A stretch of DNA of 64,000 bases, from NCBI RefSeq assembly GCF_029624125.1, contig NZ_JARSBN010000002.1:372001-436000 (forward strand). The letters run 5' to 3'. Shown here in pieces: positions 25,185-34,090 of this stretch (positions are counted from its first letter, which is position 1; each line of letters opens with the position of its first letter). The notes under the pieces are model-generated. The model had not been told where the DNA came from. It searched no databases and was given only the letters and a program-made list of their open reading frames with translations. This stretch comes from Winogradskyella marincola. GTDB taxonomy: Bacteria; Bacteroidota; Bacteroidia; Flavobacteriales; Flavobacteriaceae. The translations under genes and the position numbers were made by a program.

Positions 25185-28100
25185 TGCTTTTGAAATATTC
25201 TTGAATCTTTTTCTTAAAATGATTCTGCAAAGGTAGTGCTTGTCTATTTAATATTTCAGTAGTATTAAAGTATTGTTTTGCCGTTGGAATTTGACTAGGA
25301 TTATTAGTATTGAAATCCTTCTTATTTGTTTCAGATTCACGCTTAGTATCCTGACCTTGCATAAAGGTGGCATTTTCTAATTTTAATAATTGATGCTGTA
25401 CATCCATCATCTTTTGAAGCGTTTGATTTGTGAAACCATAGTTCAATAAATCCAACTCTATATCTTCCATTTGCTTTATCAATTCGCCAGCAGATTCAAT
25501 CTTTCCTTCCTTAGTTAAACGGTCTTCTAGTGCTTGACGTAATTGTTGTTGTTGCTGGTAAATTTTGAATAATTCTTCATTCTGCTCTTCTCTTCCTCCT
25601 TCACCATAACCATCGTTTTGCTCTTCTCCGTTACCATCTCCATTAGAACCGTTTCCGTTTTTACCATTTTTCCCTCCTTTTCCATTTTCACCCTTGCCGC
25701 CTTTTCCGTTTTGGCCTTCACCTCCTTCTTGATTACCTTCTCCATTCTGTTGGCCATTCTTTCCGTTCTGTCCACCTTTGCCTTGTTGTTCTCCAGACTG
25801 TCCATTCTCACCACTTTGCCCACTTTGCCCTTGATTACCACTCTGTCCTTGCTCACCTTGTTGCCCTTGTTCTCCAGGTTGTTTTCCCTCTCCTTCTTTG
25901 CCTTCGCTACCTTCTTGTCCTGGTTTTTCACCTTCGCCTTGTTGCCCTTCTTCTCCTTGCTTTCCTTGCTCGTTCTTTTTTACTCCTTCTTCCATTTGCT
26001 TATTAAGCTCTTCTTGACTCATAATAATATCCGGAAGTTGCTGACCTCCTCCACCTCCGGAACCCGAAGCGGAATTCATTTGCATCTCCATATTATCTAA
26101 AACATCACTCAAAAAACTAGCCAATTCATTGCTCGCTGTAATGACATATTGCTGTGAAGACACTCCTTGATATAAACGATTTTCAGTTAATTGACCAAGC
26201 GCTTTATCTATATTAAAATACACTTCCGTGATTTGCTCATTTACCTTCTCAGAAATCTTTGGTTGACGCAAAGACAAGGCAAACAAACTATCATCAATAT
26301 GCTCAAAGTGTTCTCTTAAATTACTTTGGTTAATGATGTACTTACCGTATTTGTTATTATTGATATCAATACTCTCAAAAGTATTCATCAACGCTTCTTG
26401 GTCGAAAGAAAACAATAAAAGATTCTCAAGAATTTGACGTAAAGCATCAGCGTCTTCAGAAGCTTGGTCGCCTCCACCTCCGCCTCCACCAGACATCATT
26501 TGCATCATCTGCTCACTCATCTGCTTCATCTTTTTAGCAGCTTTTTTCTGCTTTTCCTGAGCGTTTTGCTGCTGTTCTTGTGCTTCACTAGGCTTACCCT
26601 CACTTTCTTTCTCTTCCTTCTTCTCAAGCGCTTCTTTAGCTTCCTTTTGGTCAAACTTTACACCATCTTCTAAAAACTCATCTACAGGAACATTCATCGG
26701 TTTTTGCAAACGTCTGTCCTCTTGTTTTAAATCATCAATATCTTTTTGAAGCTTTTCAAATTCTTTATTTAATTCGTCTTGCTTTTCTTTTGTATTTTCT
26801 ATGTCTTTATTAGAAAGTTCTTCTTGCTTCTTTGCTAAATCGTCTAACTGATTGGCAATTTTTTCAGCCTTTTTCATCACATAAAAACGCTTGGTCAACT
26901 CTAAGAGTTGTTTCATACTACGTTTTTTATTTTTGTTTTGTTTAGCTAATTCTTCAAGCTTTTGGGTAAACTCTTCTTTGTTGATTTTGTCTTTCAGCTT
27001 TTCTAGTTCTTCAAGCAACTTTTCATCTTGCTTAAGCTTTTCTTCGTTCTCTTTTAGACGTTCTTTTAAGTCTTCTTTAAATTGGTCTTCTTTCTTTTCT
27101 TCTTGAAATTCATCTAAATTATCCTGCAGCTTTTTGTTGAAATTTTTCATCAACTGTTCTTGCTGTTTTTGACGTTTTAAGAAATCTTCAAATTTCTTTT
27201 TATCGTTGAAATTAAGTTCTTGCTTTTCCTTTTGGGTTTTAGAAAATTCTTCAAGCTTTTTGTCTTGCTCTTCTAACTTTTCAAACGTCTTGCCAATATC
27301 TTTTATCGTTTCATTCTGCTCTTGTAACTGCTTCTGCTCTTCTTCGTCCTTAGTTAATTTTCGATAGCTAAACACACTACTTTTTGTGCGTTTGTAATTG
27401 TGAATAGCGTCGTTATCATAAACCTCAAAATACAATTGGTAGCTGACGCCTTCTTCTAAATTGAATTGGTTTGGAAACGCGCTTACAAACTCACTAAAAT
27501 TAGATTTTGAAATGATAATCGGCTCTACAACTTTCTGAGTTTCATCTTCTGTTGGATAGTACACCAAATTCAGTTTTGACAAGCCAAAATCGTCGCTCGC
27601 CTGACCATAAAAATACATACTTTGCTGGTCTAAGGAATCGATTTGCATTTTGATGTTGAGCTCTGGATGCAAATCCTTAACCACAGAAATATTATAAGCC
27701 AGATTTTCGTAATCCTTTAAATTCTCATTACTGGTTGAAATGCTGTAATTATAATTTCTGAATAATCGCTTGGTCGCTTCAAAATTGTTATTGTCATTTT
27801 TTGAAAACGTCAAGGTATCTTCAGCATAAATATGAACCGCATTTGTGGCTTTAGTCATTGCTTTCCAAGTGACTTTTGTCCCTTCCGGAACAACAGCAGA
27901 ACCTGTACTTTTTAATACCTCATCTTGCTTTTGTGTGTACGATGGATAGTCTAACAGCATTTCAAAATTGACCAAATTTGGTGTGTTTACAACCTGTAAT
28001 TCATACGATTTTGAATTGACGTCGTTAGCTGATAAACTAAATTCTATATTGCTTTTCGGAAGATTGAACGTGTATTGAAATTCGCCAGGTGCAACCTGTT

Positions 28101-28815
28101 GCAAATAATACGATTGACCATTGAATTGAATCTGAGCATTCTCTGGAATAACATCTCCTGCGGTTTTTACCTTCAACTTAAAGTCTTTACCTTCAATAGC
28201 TTGGAAGTTTTCATTCAACACAAAAAATTGAAAAGGCGCTGGTGGCTCATAAGCTGTTTTATAGTTGACCACACGCTCGTAACTATCACTAAACCAATCG
28301 ATTTTTCCTGTGATGTAAGACAACAAAATGATGACTACGGGAATAGCTGCATACTTTAAATACTTGGTATTGGTCTTAAAATTGATTGCAGATTTAAACG
28401 GAATGGGTTGAAGCTCTTGAGACTTCTGCTCTATGCTTGCCAATAATAAATCGGATTGTTGTGGACTTTGGTTCAACTGAAGTACATTCAACAATTTATC
28501 ATTGACTTCAGGAAAATGATTACCTATTAATTTTGAAGCGGTTTCATAATCAATGCCTTGTCTTAGATTGAATAAATGCGCTAACGGAATGGCAATAAAC
28601 TTAACAAACAAAGCGACCTCAACAGCTACAAACACCCAAAACAAAATGGTTCTTGCTGTTGGGTTGAGCCAAAACACATATTCTACAAATAGCGTAATAA
28701 TGAGATATAACAAGCCAATGGCGAAAAATAAAATTGCACCTTTTAGCAGTTCATTAGTATAATATTTTTTAATGAATTGCTGTAGTTTGTTTTTTATGGT
28801 TTCGAAATTGCTCAT
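25177..28815 (-). CDS. DUF4175 family large membrane protein with collagen-like Gly-rich tail
   Basis: 1,212 residues from the ATG at 28815 (a TTG one codon upstream extends the frame). Membrane helices lie at about 27-46, 57-80 and 152-170. A beta-rich periplasmic region (about 180-460) is followed by a very long charged coiled coil rich in Glu, Lys and Gln (about 470-750), a helical segment, then a low-complexity Gly/Gln/Asn/Glu/Lys tract of about 130 residues (around 945-1075, GQxG/GKxG repeats) and a C-terminal helical end. The N-terminal half matches DUF4175 as I recognise it. Role unknown; a structural or scaffolding envelope protein is plausible. Overlaps ybeY. Confidence 0.85.
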   Translation of the reverse strand: MSNFETIKNKLQQFIKKYYTNELLKGAILFFAIGLLYLIITLFVEYVFWLNPTARTILFWVFVAVEVALFVKFIAIPLAHLFNLRQGIDYETASKLIGNHFPEVNDKLLNVLQLNQSPQQSDLLLASIEQKSQELQPIPFKSAINFKTNTKYLKYAAIPVVIILLSYITGKIDWFSDSYERVVNYKTAYEPPAPFQFFVLNENFQAIEGKDFKLKVKTAGDVIPENAQIQFNGQSYYLQQVAPGEFQYTFNLPKSNIEFSLSANDVNSKSYELQVVNTPNLVNFEMLLDYPSYTQKQDEVLKSTGSAVVPEGTKVTWKAMTKATNAVHIYAEDTLTFSKNDNNNFEATKRLFRNYNYSISTSNENLKDYENLAYNISVVKDLHPELNIKMQIDSLDQQSMYFYGQASDDFGLSKLNLVYYPTEDETQKVVEPIIISKSNFSEFVSAFPNQFNLEEGVSYQLYFEVYDNDAIHNYKRTKSSVFSYRKLTKDEEEQKQLQEQNETIKDIGKTFEKLEEQDKKLEEFSKTQKEKQELNFNDKKKFEDFLKRQKQQEQLMKNFNKKLQDNLDEFQEEKKEDQFKEDLKERLKENEEKLKQDEKLLEELEKLKDKINKEEFTQKLEELAKQNKNKKRSMKQLLELTKRFYVMKKAEKIANQLDDLAKKQEELSNKDIENTKEKQDELNKEFEKLQKDIDDLKQEDRRLQKPMNVPVDEFLEDGVKFDQKEAKEALEKKEEKESEGKPSEAQEQQQNAQEKQKKAAKKMKQMSEQMMQMMSGGGGGGGDQASEDADALRQILENLLLFSFDQEALMNTFESIDINNNKYGKYIINQSNLREHFEHIDDSLFALSLRQPKISEKVNEQITEVYFNIDKALGQLTENRLYQGVSSQQYVITASNELASFLSDVLDNMEMQMNSASGSGGGGGQQLPDIIMSQEELNKQMEEGVKKNEQGKQGEEGQQGEGEKPGQEGSEGKEGEGKQPGEQGQQGEQGQSGNQGQSGQSGENGQSGEQQGKGGQNGKNGQQNGEGNQEGGEGQNGKGGKGENGKGGKNGKNGNGSNGDGNGEEQNDGYGEGGREEQNEELFKIYQQQQQLRQALEDRLTKEGKIESAGELIKQMEDIELDLLNYGFTNQTLQKMMDVQHQLLKLENATFMQGQDTKRESETNKKDFNTNNPSQIPTAKQYFNTTEILNRQALPLQNHFKKKIQEYFKSND

Positions 28816-28867
28816 CAATACTATTCTAACTTACTAAACTACAATTTTATTTTAATTGATGATTTCC

Positions 28868-28875
28868 TAAATTTG
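28868..28875 (+). promoter_or_regulatory. Possible -7 box TAAATTTG upstream of alkB
   Basis: TAnnTTTG match about 96 bases before the alkB ATG. No TTG is at the correct -33 spacing, so support is weak; a start closer to the gene is possible. Confidence 0.3.
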
Positions 28876-28917
28876 GTAAGATTGTGTTAATTTAGAGGGT
28901 TACTGTATTAAATCACA

Positions 28918-28932
28918 ATGGTTTTTACGTAG
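28918..28932 (+). promoter_or_regulatory. 15-bp motif shared with the second TonB receptor upstream region
   Basis: ATGGTTTTTACGTAG occurs here and again, on the opposite strand, at 55846-55860, where it overlaps half of a perfect palindrome. A shared transcription factor half-site is possible. Confidence 0.4.
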
Positions 28933-28936
28933 AAAT

Positions 28937-28962
28937 AGATTCCTGCCTTCGCAGGAATGACA
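28937..28962. repeat. REP-like hairpin ATTCCTGC-CTTC-GCAGGAAT ending TGACA
   Basis: Perfect 8-bp stem (28939-28946 / 28951-28958). Its tail TGACA supplies an in-frame ATG at 28957 that is probably not the true alkB start. It is one of three copies of this stem in the window. Confidence 0.8.
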
Positions 28963-28971
28963 AATAAGATT

Positions 28972-30015
28972 ATGAAAGACCTTAAATATTTAGCGGCATT
29001 TTCAATCCCTATAATGGCTGTTTTAGGGCTTAGTTTTCAGAGCTATTGGGTTTGGGCTACACCTGTTTTTGCCTTTGTTTGTATTCCTGTTTTAGAGCTT
29101 ATTTTTCCTGTGGATACTACGAATCTCAAATCTGAAGAGGTAGATAGCAGACTAAAACGTAAGATTTTCGATTGGTTACTTTATCTCAACTTACCCATTG
29201 TTTATGGTATTGTAATCTATGCTTTGATTTTAGTTTCTCGTCAACCTTTAGAAACTTATGAATTTGTCGGACTCATTTTTTCTGTTGGTATTGTTTTAGG
29301 CGTTAACGGCATTAATGTTGGTCACGAGTTAGGCCACAGACAACAAACCAACGAACGCTTTTTGGGTAAGGCTTTGCTTCTACCCTCTTTTTATATGCAT
29401 TTTTATATTGAACATAATTTTGGGCATCACCTTCACGCTGCAACACCAGAAGATCCTGCAACCGCAAAATACAATCAAAGTGTATATTCGTTTTGGTTGA
29501 CATCTACGATTAGACAGTATTTTAATGCGTGGAACATTCAGAAAAAACTATTGAAGAATAATAAACAATCCTTCTTTTCTTTTAAGAACGATATGCTTTG
29601 GTATACTGTTTTTCAACTTTTGTATTTAGTGTTAATTACTATCCTTTTAGGAACTACAGCCTTATTATTTGCTGTTTGCGCAGGTGTAGTTGGCTTCATT
29701 CTACTAGAAACTGTCAACTATATTGAACATTATGGTTTACTGCGTTTAAAAACCAAGTCTGGTCGTTACGAGCGTGTAAAAGAAATACACTCTTGGAACT
29801 CCAATCACGTTATCGGTCGTATTGTACTATATGAATTAACACGACATAGCGACCACCATTTTAAGTCTTCAAAAAAATATCAAATCTTAGATTGCCACGA
29901 TGATAGTCCGCAAATGCCTTTTGGCTATCCAACTTCTATGGTATTAGCAATGGTGCCACCTCTTTGGTTTAAGATTATGAATAAGCGTGTGCCGAGAAGT
30001 ATGGTGTTAAATTAG
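28972..30015 (+). CDS. alkB: Alkane 1-monooxygenase (AlkB-type membrane di-iron hydroxylase)
   Basis: Integral membrane non-haem di-iron enzyme that hydroxylates the terminal carbon of alkanes using rubredoxin-delivered electrons. Of 347 residues, the His boxes are all visible: GHELGHR (about 117-123), IEHNFGHHLHAATP (about 146-159), NYIEHYGLLR and the final LTRHSDHHF. Several hydrophobic helices surround them. The ATG at 28972 is preferred: the in-frame ATG at 28957 lies inside a REP-like hairpin and only adds MTNKI. No rubredoxin gene is adjacent, so the electron donor is encoded elsewhere. Related fatty-acid hydroxylases have different His spacing, so AlkB is the best call. Confidence 0.9.
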   Translation: MKDLKYLAAFSIPIMAVLGLSFQSYWVWATPVFAFVCIPVLELIFPVDTTNLKSEEVDSRLKRKIFDWLLYLNLPIVYGIVIYALILVSRQPLETYEFVGLIFSVGIVLGVNGINVGHELGHRQQTNERFLGKALLLPSFYMHFYIEHNFGHHLHAATPEDPATAKYNQSVYSFWLTSTIRQYFNAWNIQKKLLKNNKQSFFSFKNDMLWYTVFQLLYLVLITILLGTTALLFAVCAGVVGFILLETVNYIEHYGLLRLKTKSGRYERVKEIHSWNSNHVIGRIVLYELTRHSDHHFKSSKKYQILDCHDDSPQMPFGYPTSMVLAMVPPLWFKIMNKRVPRSMVLN

Positions 30016-30043
30016 TTTTCAGTCTCAGTCTTCAGTTCGCAAA

Positions 30044-30078
30044 ACTTTGAACTTTAAACTTTGAACTTTGAACTTCAA
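30044..30078 (+). repeat. Five tandem heptamers (ACTTTGA type)
   Basis: Units ACTTTGA, ACTTTAA, ACTTTGA, ACTTTGA, ACTTCAA at 30044-30078. The third unit supplies the TTG (30061-30063) that acts as the -33 element of the gltX promoter, so copy-number change would alter that promoter. Confidence 0.85.
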
Positions 30079-30091
30079 AAATTTATCTTTG
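30061..30091 (+). promoter_or_regulatory. gltX promoter, TTG-N20-TATCTTTG
   Basis: TTG at 30061-30063, exactly 20 bases, then TATCTTTG at 30084-30091: a complete Bacteroidota promoter. The leader to gltX would be about 80 bases and contains a REP-like hairpin. Confidence 0.75.
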
Positions 30092-30120
30092 CCGCTGTTC
30101 TGGTTAGCACTTGCTTTTGA

Positions 30121-30148
30121 AGACACTTCGACTACGCTCAGTGTGACA
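30121..30148. repeat. REP-like element ending TGACA
   Basis: Short inverted repeat ACACT / AGTGT (30123-30127, 30140-30144) around TTCGACTACGCTC, followed by GACA. It has the same tail as the hairpins at 28958 and 39845. It lies in the gltX 5' leader. Confidence 0.6.
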
Positions 30149-30175
30149 ATCAGACTTAATTTTTGAAATTATATT

Positions 30176-31693
30176 ATGTCAAAAAAAGTACGTGTGCGCT
30201 TTGCGCCTAGTCCAACAGGACCTTTACATATTGGTGGTGTAAGAACTGCTTTATTCAATTATTTATTTGCCAAAAAACATAATGGCGATTTTGTGTTGCG
30301 TATAGAAGATACCGACCAAAACCGTTATGTGGAAGGTGCAGAAGATTATATTGTAAAATCTTTAAACTGGTGTGGTATTCCGTTTGATGAAGGTCCAGGT
30401 AAAAACGAAAAATTTGGTCCTTACAGACAAAGCGAACGCAAGCATTTGTACAAACAATATGCTGATCAATTGATTGCTGAAGGTAAAGCTTATTATGCTT
30501 TTGATACTTCTGAAGAACTTGATGCTCACAGAAAACAACACGAAGCCGAAGGCAAAACCTTTATATACAACTGGCATAATCGTGAAAAAGGACGTTTGGT
30601 AAATTCTTTAGTACTTTCTGAAGAAGAAACCCAAGCAAAAATTGATGCTGGCGACGATTATGTAGTGCGTTTTAAATCGCCACAAGATGAAACTTTGCAA
30701 CTAAAAGATATTATTAGAGGCGATATTTCTATAGATACTAACATACTTGATGACAAGATTTTGTTTAAAAGTGATGGAATGCCAACCTATCATCTTGCTA
30801 ATATTGTAGATGATCATTTAATGGAAATTACACACGTTATTCGTGGTGAAGAATGGTTACCATCATTGGCTTTACACAAATTATTATACGATGCTTTTGG
30901 TTGGGAAGCACCAGAATTTGCACATTTGCCTTTAATCCTTAAACCAACAGGAAAGGGAAAATTAAGCAAGCGTGATGGTGATAAATTAGGTTTTCCTGTA
31001 TTTCCATTAGCTTGGACAGACCCAAAAACCAACGAAGTTTCCAGAGGTTATAAAGAAGATGGCTATTTTGCTGAAGCTGTAGTGAATTTCTTAGCATTTT
31101 TAGGTTGGAATCCTGGCACTGAACAAGAAATTTTTAGTTTGGAGCAATTAGTTAGTGATTTTGATTTAGCAAGAGTTAACAAAGCTGGTGCTCGTTTTGA
31201 TCCTGATAAAACCAAATGGTTTAACCATCATTATATGCAACAGCAGTTAGACTTGGAATTAGCAACGGAATTTCAAGCAAAAAACATTTTGTTGAAAGAT
31301 ATTGATGTCAATTATATTGCTTTGGTTGTTGGGTTAATTAAAGAACGTGCAACGTTTGTAAGCGATTTTTGGGAATTGAGTCACTTCTTCTTTGTGTCGC
31401 CTACAGATTATGACGAAAAAGCGTCTAAAAAGGCTTTAAAAGAAGGTACTGATGAGATTTTAAATAAAGTGATTGAATTAGTGAATTCAACTGAAGACTT
31501 TACGGTAGAAAATCTTCAAACCAATATAAAAGGCTGGATTACTGATAACGACATTGGCTTTGGTAAAGTGATGATGCCATTACGTTTAGCACTTGTAGGT
31601 GCTTTACAAGGACCAGATGTGTTTGATATTATGTATATGATTGGTAAAGCCGAAACCGCTAAGCGTATTGAGGCTTTGGTGAAGACGATTTAA
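30176..31693 (+). CDS. gltX: glutamate--tRNA ligase
   Basis: Charges tRNA-Glu. 505 residues, class I aminoacyl-tRNA synthetase. The HIGH motif reads HIGG at residues 18-21 within FAPSPTGPLHIGG, and the KMSKS loop reads KLSKRDGD at about residue 262. RIEDTDQNRYVEGAE and HVIRGEEWLPSLALH are further class blocks. The discriminating GluRS architecture is normal for Bacteroidota. A separate glutaminyl-tRNA synthetase is encoded at 34589, so tRNA-Gln need not be charged indirectly. A full promoter lies about 85 bases upstream; a REP-like hairpin follows the stop. Confidence 0.97.
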   Translation: MSKKVRVRFAPSPTGPLHIGGVRTALFNYLFAKKHNGDFVLRIEDTDQNRYVEGAEDYIVKSLNWCGIPFDEGPGKNEKFGPYRQSERKHLYKQYADQLIAEGKAYYAFDTSEELDAHRKQHEAEGKTFIYNWHNREKGRLVNSLVLSEEETQAKIDAGDDYVVRFKSPQDETLQLKDIIRGDISIDTNILDDKILFKSDGMPTYHLANIVDDHLMEITHVIRGEEWLPSLALHKLLYDAFGWEAPEFAHLPLILKPTGKGKLSKRDGDKLGFPVFPLAWTDPKTNEVSRGYKEDGYFAEAVVNFLAFLGWNPGTEQEIFSLEQLVSDFDLARVNKAGARFDPDKTKWFNHHYMQQQLDLELATEFQAKNILLKDIDVNYIALVVGLIKERATFVSDFWELSHFFFVSPTDYDEKASKKALKEGTDEILNKVIELVNSTEDFTVENLQTNIKGWITDNDIGFGKVMMPLRLALVGALQGPDVFDIMYMIGKAETAKRIEALVKTI

Positions 31694-31699
31694 ATTAAG

Positions 31700-31720
31700 A
31701 TCCTGAAACAAGTTCAGGAT
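31700..31720. repeat. REP-like hairpin ATCCTGAA-ACAAG-TTCAGGAT
   Basis: Perfect 8-bp stem with 5-base loop, seven bases after the gltX stop and between convergent genes. No T-tract, so a weak terminator at best; it fits the repeat family (tail ATGAAAA rather than TGACA). Confidence 0.75.
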
Positions 31721-31736
31721 GAAAATTCATAAATTA

Positions 31737-32417
31737 CTAAAATGTAATAATAGCAGTAAAGGCAATCATAGACTGGTTGCCTTTAAATTTGTTATTATTT
31801 GAACCAACATAAAGGTCTTCATCATTTAAATTTCCTAAAATATTAGTAAAACCATAAATGTATTGTGCTCGTAGTCTAAACGCACCAAAACCTGCTGATA
31901 GACCTACTGCTCCATTCACATTAAAGTTTGAAATTTTAGAAATATCTTCGGTTAAAAGTGTTTCATAATCCGATATTATATAACCTTCTTTAGAGCTATC
32001 TTTAAGTTCTAAATCACCATTGTATTGTAGCATTGGTCCTAAATCTAAGGTTAGGTTACTTCCTATTAATTTAGCATGAAACAAAAACGATATTTGTGCA
32101 GTAAGTAACTTGTATTCTACAAATTCTTCGGTAGGATTAGCTAATGAAAAAGCAGCAATATCTATATTATTTTCAGATAGAAGAATATTATAACTTACGT
32201 TATACCATTTGTGAGGTATATCTACTGAAGCCGATAAGCCACCTATAAAACCAGTATTCTTTTTAGTCACAAAATTATCTGTAATAATATCAAACTGTGT
32301 TACTCCTCCTTGTATACCAACACCATTTTTTATGGCATAACGCTTATGTTGGGCGTAAGTAAGTGTAACAAAAGCCATACTAATGACTACTAATAGGATG
32401 TATTTAAGTTTTTTCAT
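31737..32417 (-). CDS. Outer-membrane beta-barrel protein
   Basis: 226 residues with a signal peptide ending LTYAQ (about residue 22). The mature part alternates hydrophobic and polar residues with GLSASVDIP, LGPMLQYNG, GAVGLSAGFGAFRLRAQYIYGF and ends with an aromatic C-terminal strand (IAFTAIITF). This is the small OMP_b-brl / PorT-like barrel type of Bacteroidota. Ligand and role are unknown. Leader: an inverted repeat TTTACTG / CAGTAAA (32420-32426, 32436-32442) lies directly before the ATG, and a near-match -7 box (TATATTTA) lies upstream. Confidence 0.85.
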   Translation of the reverse strand: MKKLKYILLVVISMAFVTLTYAQHKRYAIKNGVGIQGGVTQFDIITDNFVTKKNTGFIGGLSASVDIPHKWYNVSYNILLSENNIDIAAFSLANPTEEFVEYKLLTAQISFLFHAKLIGSNLTLDLGPMLQYNGDLELKDSSKEGYIISDYETLLTEDISKISNFNVNGAVGLSAGFGAFRLRAQYIYGFTNILGNLNDEDLYVGSNNNKFKGNQSMIAFTAIITF

Positions 32418-32499
32418 GATTTACTGATGAATTGCCAGTAAATATAGTTTAAATTAGTACGAACATTTATTTCTAACCATTACTTAAAAATAATTATTT

Positions 32500-33429
32500 A
32501 TGGATTTTCCGATTTTCTTGATTCCAATTATATTTTTTGGACTCGTTATTTTAATTTCATCTTTCTTTATTGTAAAGCAACAAACTGCAGCAGTTATAGA
32601 GCGTTTTGGACGTTATCAAAGTATTAGACATTCTGGTTTACAAATAAAAATTCCTTTGGTAGACAGAATTGCTGGTAAATTGAGTTTAAAAATTCAGCAG
32701 TTAGACGTTATTGTTGAAACCAAAACTTTAGATGATGTATTTGTACGCTTAAAAGTGTCTGTACAATACATGGTTATTAAAGAAAAGGTATATGAAGCAT
32801 TCTATAAATTAGACTATCCGCACGAACAAATAACAAGTTATGTATTTGATGTGGTACGTGCAGAAGTACCAAAAATGAAATTAGATGACGTTTTTGTACG
32901 TAAAGACGATATTGCTATTGCCGTAAAATCTGAATTGAATGATGCTATGATGGATTACGGTTACGACATCATTAAAACCTTAGTAACAGACATAGATCCT
33001 GATGCACAGGTAAAAGCTGCTATGAACAGAATTAATGCGTCTGAGCGTGAAAAAATTGCAGCGCAATACGAAGGTGATGCGCAACGTATTTTAATTGTTG
33101 AAAAAGCTAAGGCTGAAGCAGAAAGTAAGCGTTTACAAGGACAAGGTATTGCAGACCAAAGACGTGAAATTGCTCGTGGTTTGGAAGAGTCTGTTGAAGT
33201 ATTAAACAGAGTTGGTATAAACTCGCAAGAAGCTTCTGCACTTATTGTTGTAACGCAGCATTACGATACGCTTCAATCTATTGGTGAAGAAACGAATAGT
33301 AATTTAATTTTGTTACCTAATTCACCACAAGCTGGTAGCGATATGTTGAACAACATGGTAGCTTCTTTTACAGCAAGTAACCAAATTGGTGAAGCCATGA
33401 AAAATGCCAAAAAGAAAAACGACGAATAG
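32500..33429 (+). CDS. SPFH domain (band 7 / stomatin-like) membrane protein
   Basis: 309 residues. An N-terminal membrane helix (about 4-25) is followed by the SPFH domain (AAVIERFGRYQSIRHSGLQIKIPLVDRI to LVTDIDPDAQVKAAMNRI) and a helical coiled coil rich in Glu, Ala and Lys (about 185-235) that drives oligomerisation, then a C-terminal tail. Such proteins scaffold membrane microdomains and often pair with NfeD or proteases; neither is adjacent here. Length matches QmcA/HflC-type family members. A terminator follows. Confidence 0.92.
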   Translation: MDFPIFLIPIIFFGLVILISSFFIVKQQTAAVIERFGRYQSIRHSGLQIKIPLVDRIAGKLSLKIQQLDVIVETKTLDDVFVRLKVSVQYMVIKEKVYEAFYKLDYPHEQITSYVFDVVRAEVPKMKLDDVFVRKDDIAIAVKSELNDAMMDYGYDIIKTLVTDIDPDAQVKAAMNRINASEREKIAAQYEGDAQRILIVEKAKAEAESKRLQGQGIADQRREIARGLEESVEVLNRVGINSQEASALIVVTQHYDTLQSIGEETNSNLILLPNSPQAGSDMLNNMVASFTASNQIGEAMKNAKKKNDE

Positions 33430-33446
33430 TATTGACTATTCTTTAA

Positions 33447-33482
33447 TAAAAAAAACCTCGAATTAACTTCGAGGTTTTTTTA
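33447..33482. terminator. Bidirectional terminator after the SPFH gene
   Basis: Perfect 9-bp stem AACCTCGAA / TTCGAGGTT (33454-33462, 33468-33476), TTAAC loop, A-rich left and T8 right. It ends the SPFH gene and the convergent DUF1761 gene. Confidence 0.9.
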
Positions 33483-33490
33483 TTTCTATT

Positions 33491-33982
33491 TTATACCCAT
33501 CCGCAGACTATAGCTCCCATAATGGTTAATGTTAAAGTCCAATATCCGACATTTATAAAAGTATGTTTCCAGGAATTTCTTTCAAACAAACCATTGATTG
33601 CTAAAATTGGTAAAACAAAAAATAATCCTGTTAAAAAACCATGAAATGCACCATGCTTAAATGTTCTAAAATTAGTTCCGTAATCATCCATAAAAGCTTG
33701 AAAAGAAGGTAAAACACCTTCTACTGTAGGATCTCCACCAATCATACCTAATGCACCAAACTGATGAATCGTAAATACTTGCGTAAAAAAGGCTAGAAGT
33801 AATGATAATAAGAAAGAAACACCAAAAATAACTCCCATATTACCACCCTTCATCTTTTCTTCTGTCATACCAGATTCTTTCATCCAAGCCTTACCAAACA
33901 CAGCAGGATTATACCATAAAAACCCTAAAATTAAGGGTACAAGCGAAGCAACAAAAATTGCTAAAAAATTAAATTCCAACAT
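33491..33982 (-). CDS. DUF1761 family membrane protein
   Basis: 163 residues with four predicted membrane helices (about 5-24, 50-68, 110-128, 140-160). The N-terminus VPLILGFLWYNPAVFGKAWMKESG is the DUF1761 signature. Function unknown; the family is found widely in Bacteroidota as small inner-membrane proteins. The upstream region has a near-match promoter box (TACTTTTA). No operon partner is on its strand. Confidence 0.88.
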   Translation of the reverse strand: MLEFNFLAIFVASLVPLILGFLWYNPAVFGKAWMKESGMTEEKMKGGNMGVIFGVSFLLSLLLAFFTQVFTIHQFGALGMIGGDPTVEGVLPSFQAFMDDYGTNFRTFKHGAFHGFLTGLFFVLPILAINGLFERNSWKHTFINVGYWTLTLTIMGAIVCGWV

Positions 33983-34019
33983 CTCTTAAATAATTATTAG
34001 TTAGTATGAATTAAAAGTA

Positions 34020-34054
34020 CAAAAAAACCTCTAAGTCTATTACCTAGAGGTTCT
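34020..34054 (-). terminator. Terminator downstream of the glnS / small lipoprotein unit
   Basis: Stem AACCTCTA / TAGAGGTT (34026-34033, 34045-34052) followed on the minus strand by T7. It separates the 34091-34582 gene from the DUF1761 gene. Confidence 0.8.
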
Positions 34055-34090
34055 GTTGTTATTTTTTTTAATTTTATTCTTTGGTGTATA

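Noticed and set aside
25527..26100. Long opposite-frame and opposite-strand open frames inside the DUF4175 gene
   Set aside because: They mirror the low-complexity Gly/Gln/Glu tract and have no family motifs; biased codon composition removes stop codons by chance.
28957..28971. ATG at 28957 as the alkB start
   Set aside because: It lies in the tail of a REP-like hairpin also found elsewhere; the ATG at 28972 gives the family-like N-terminus.
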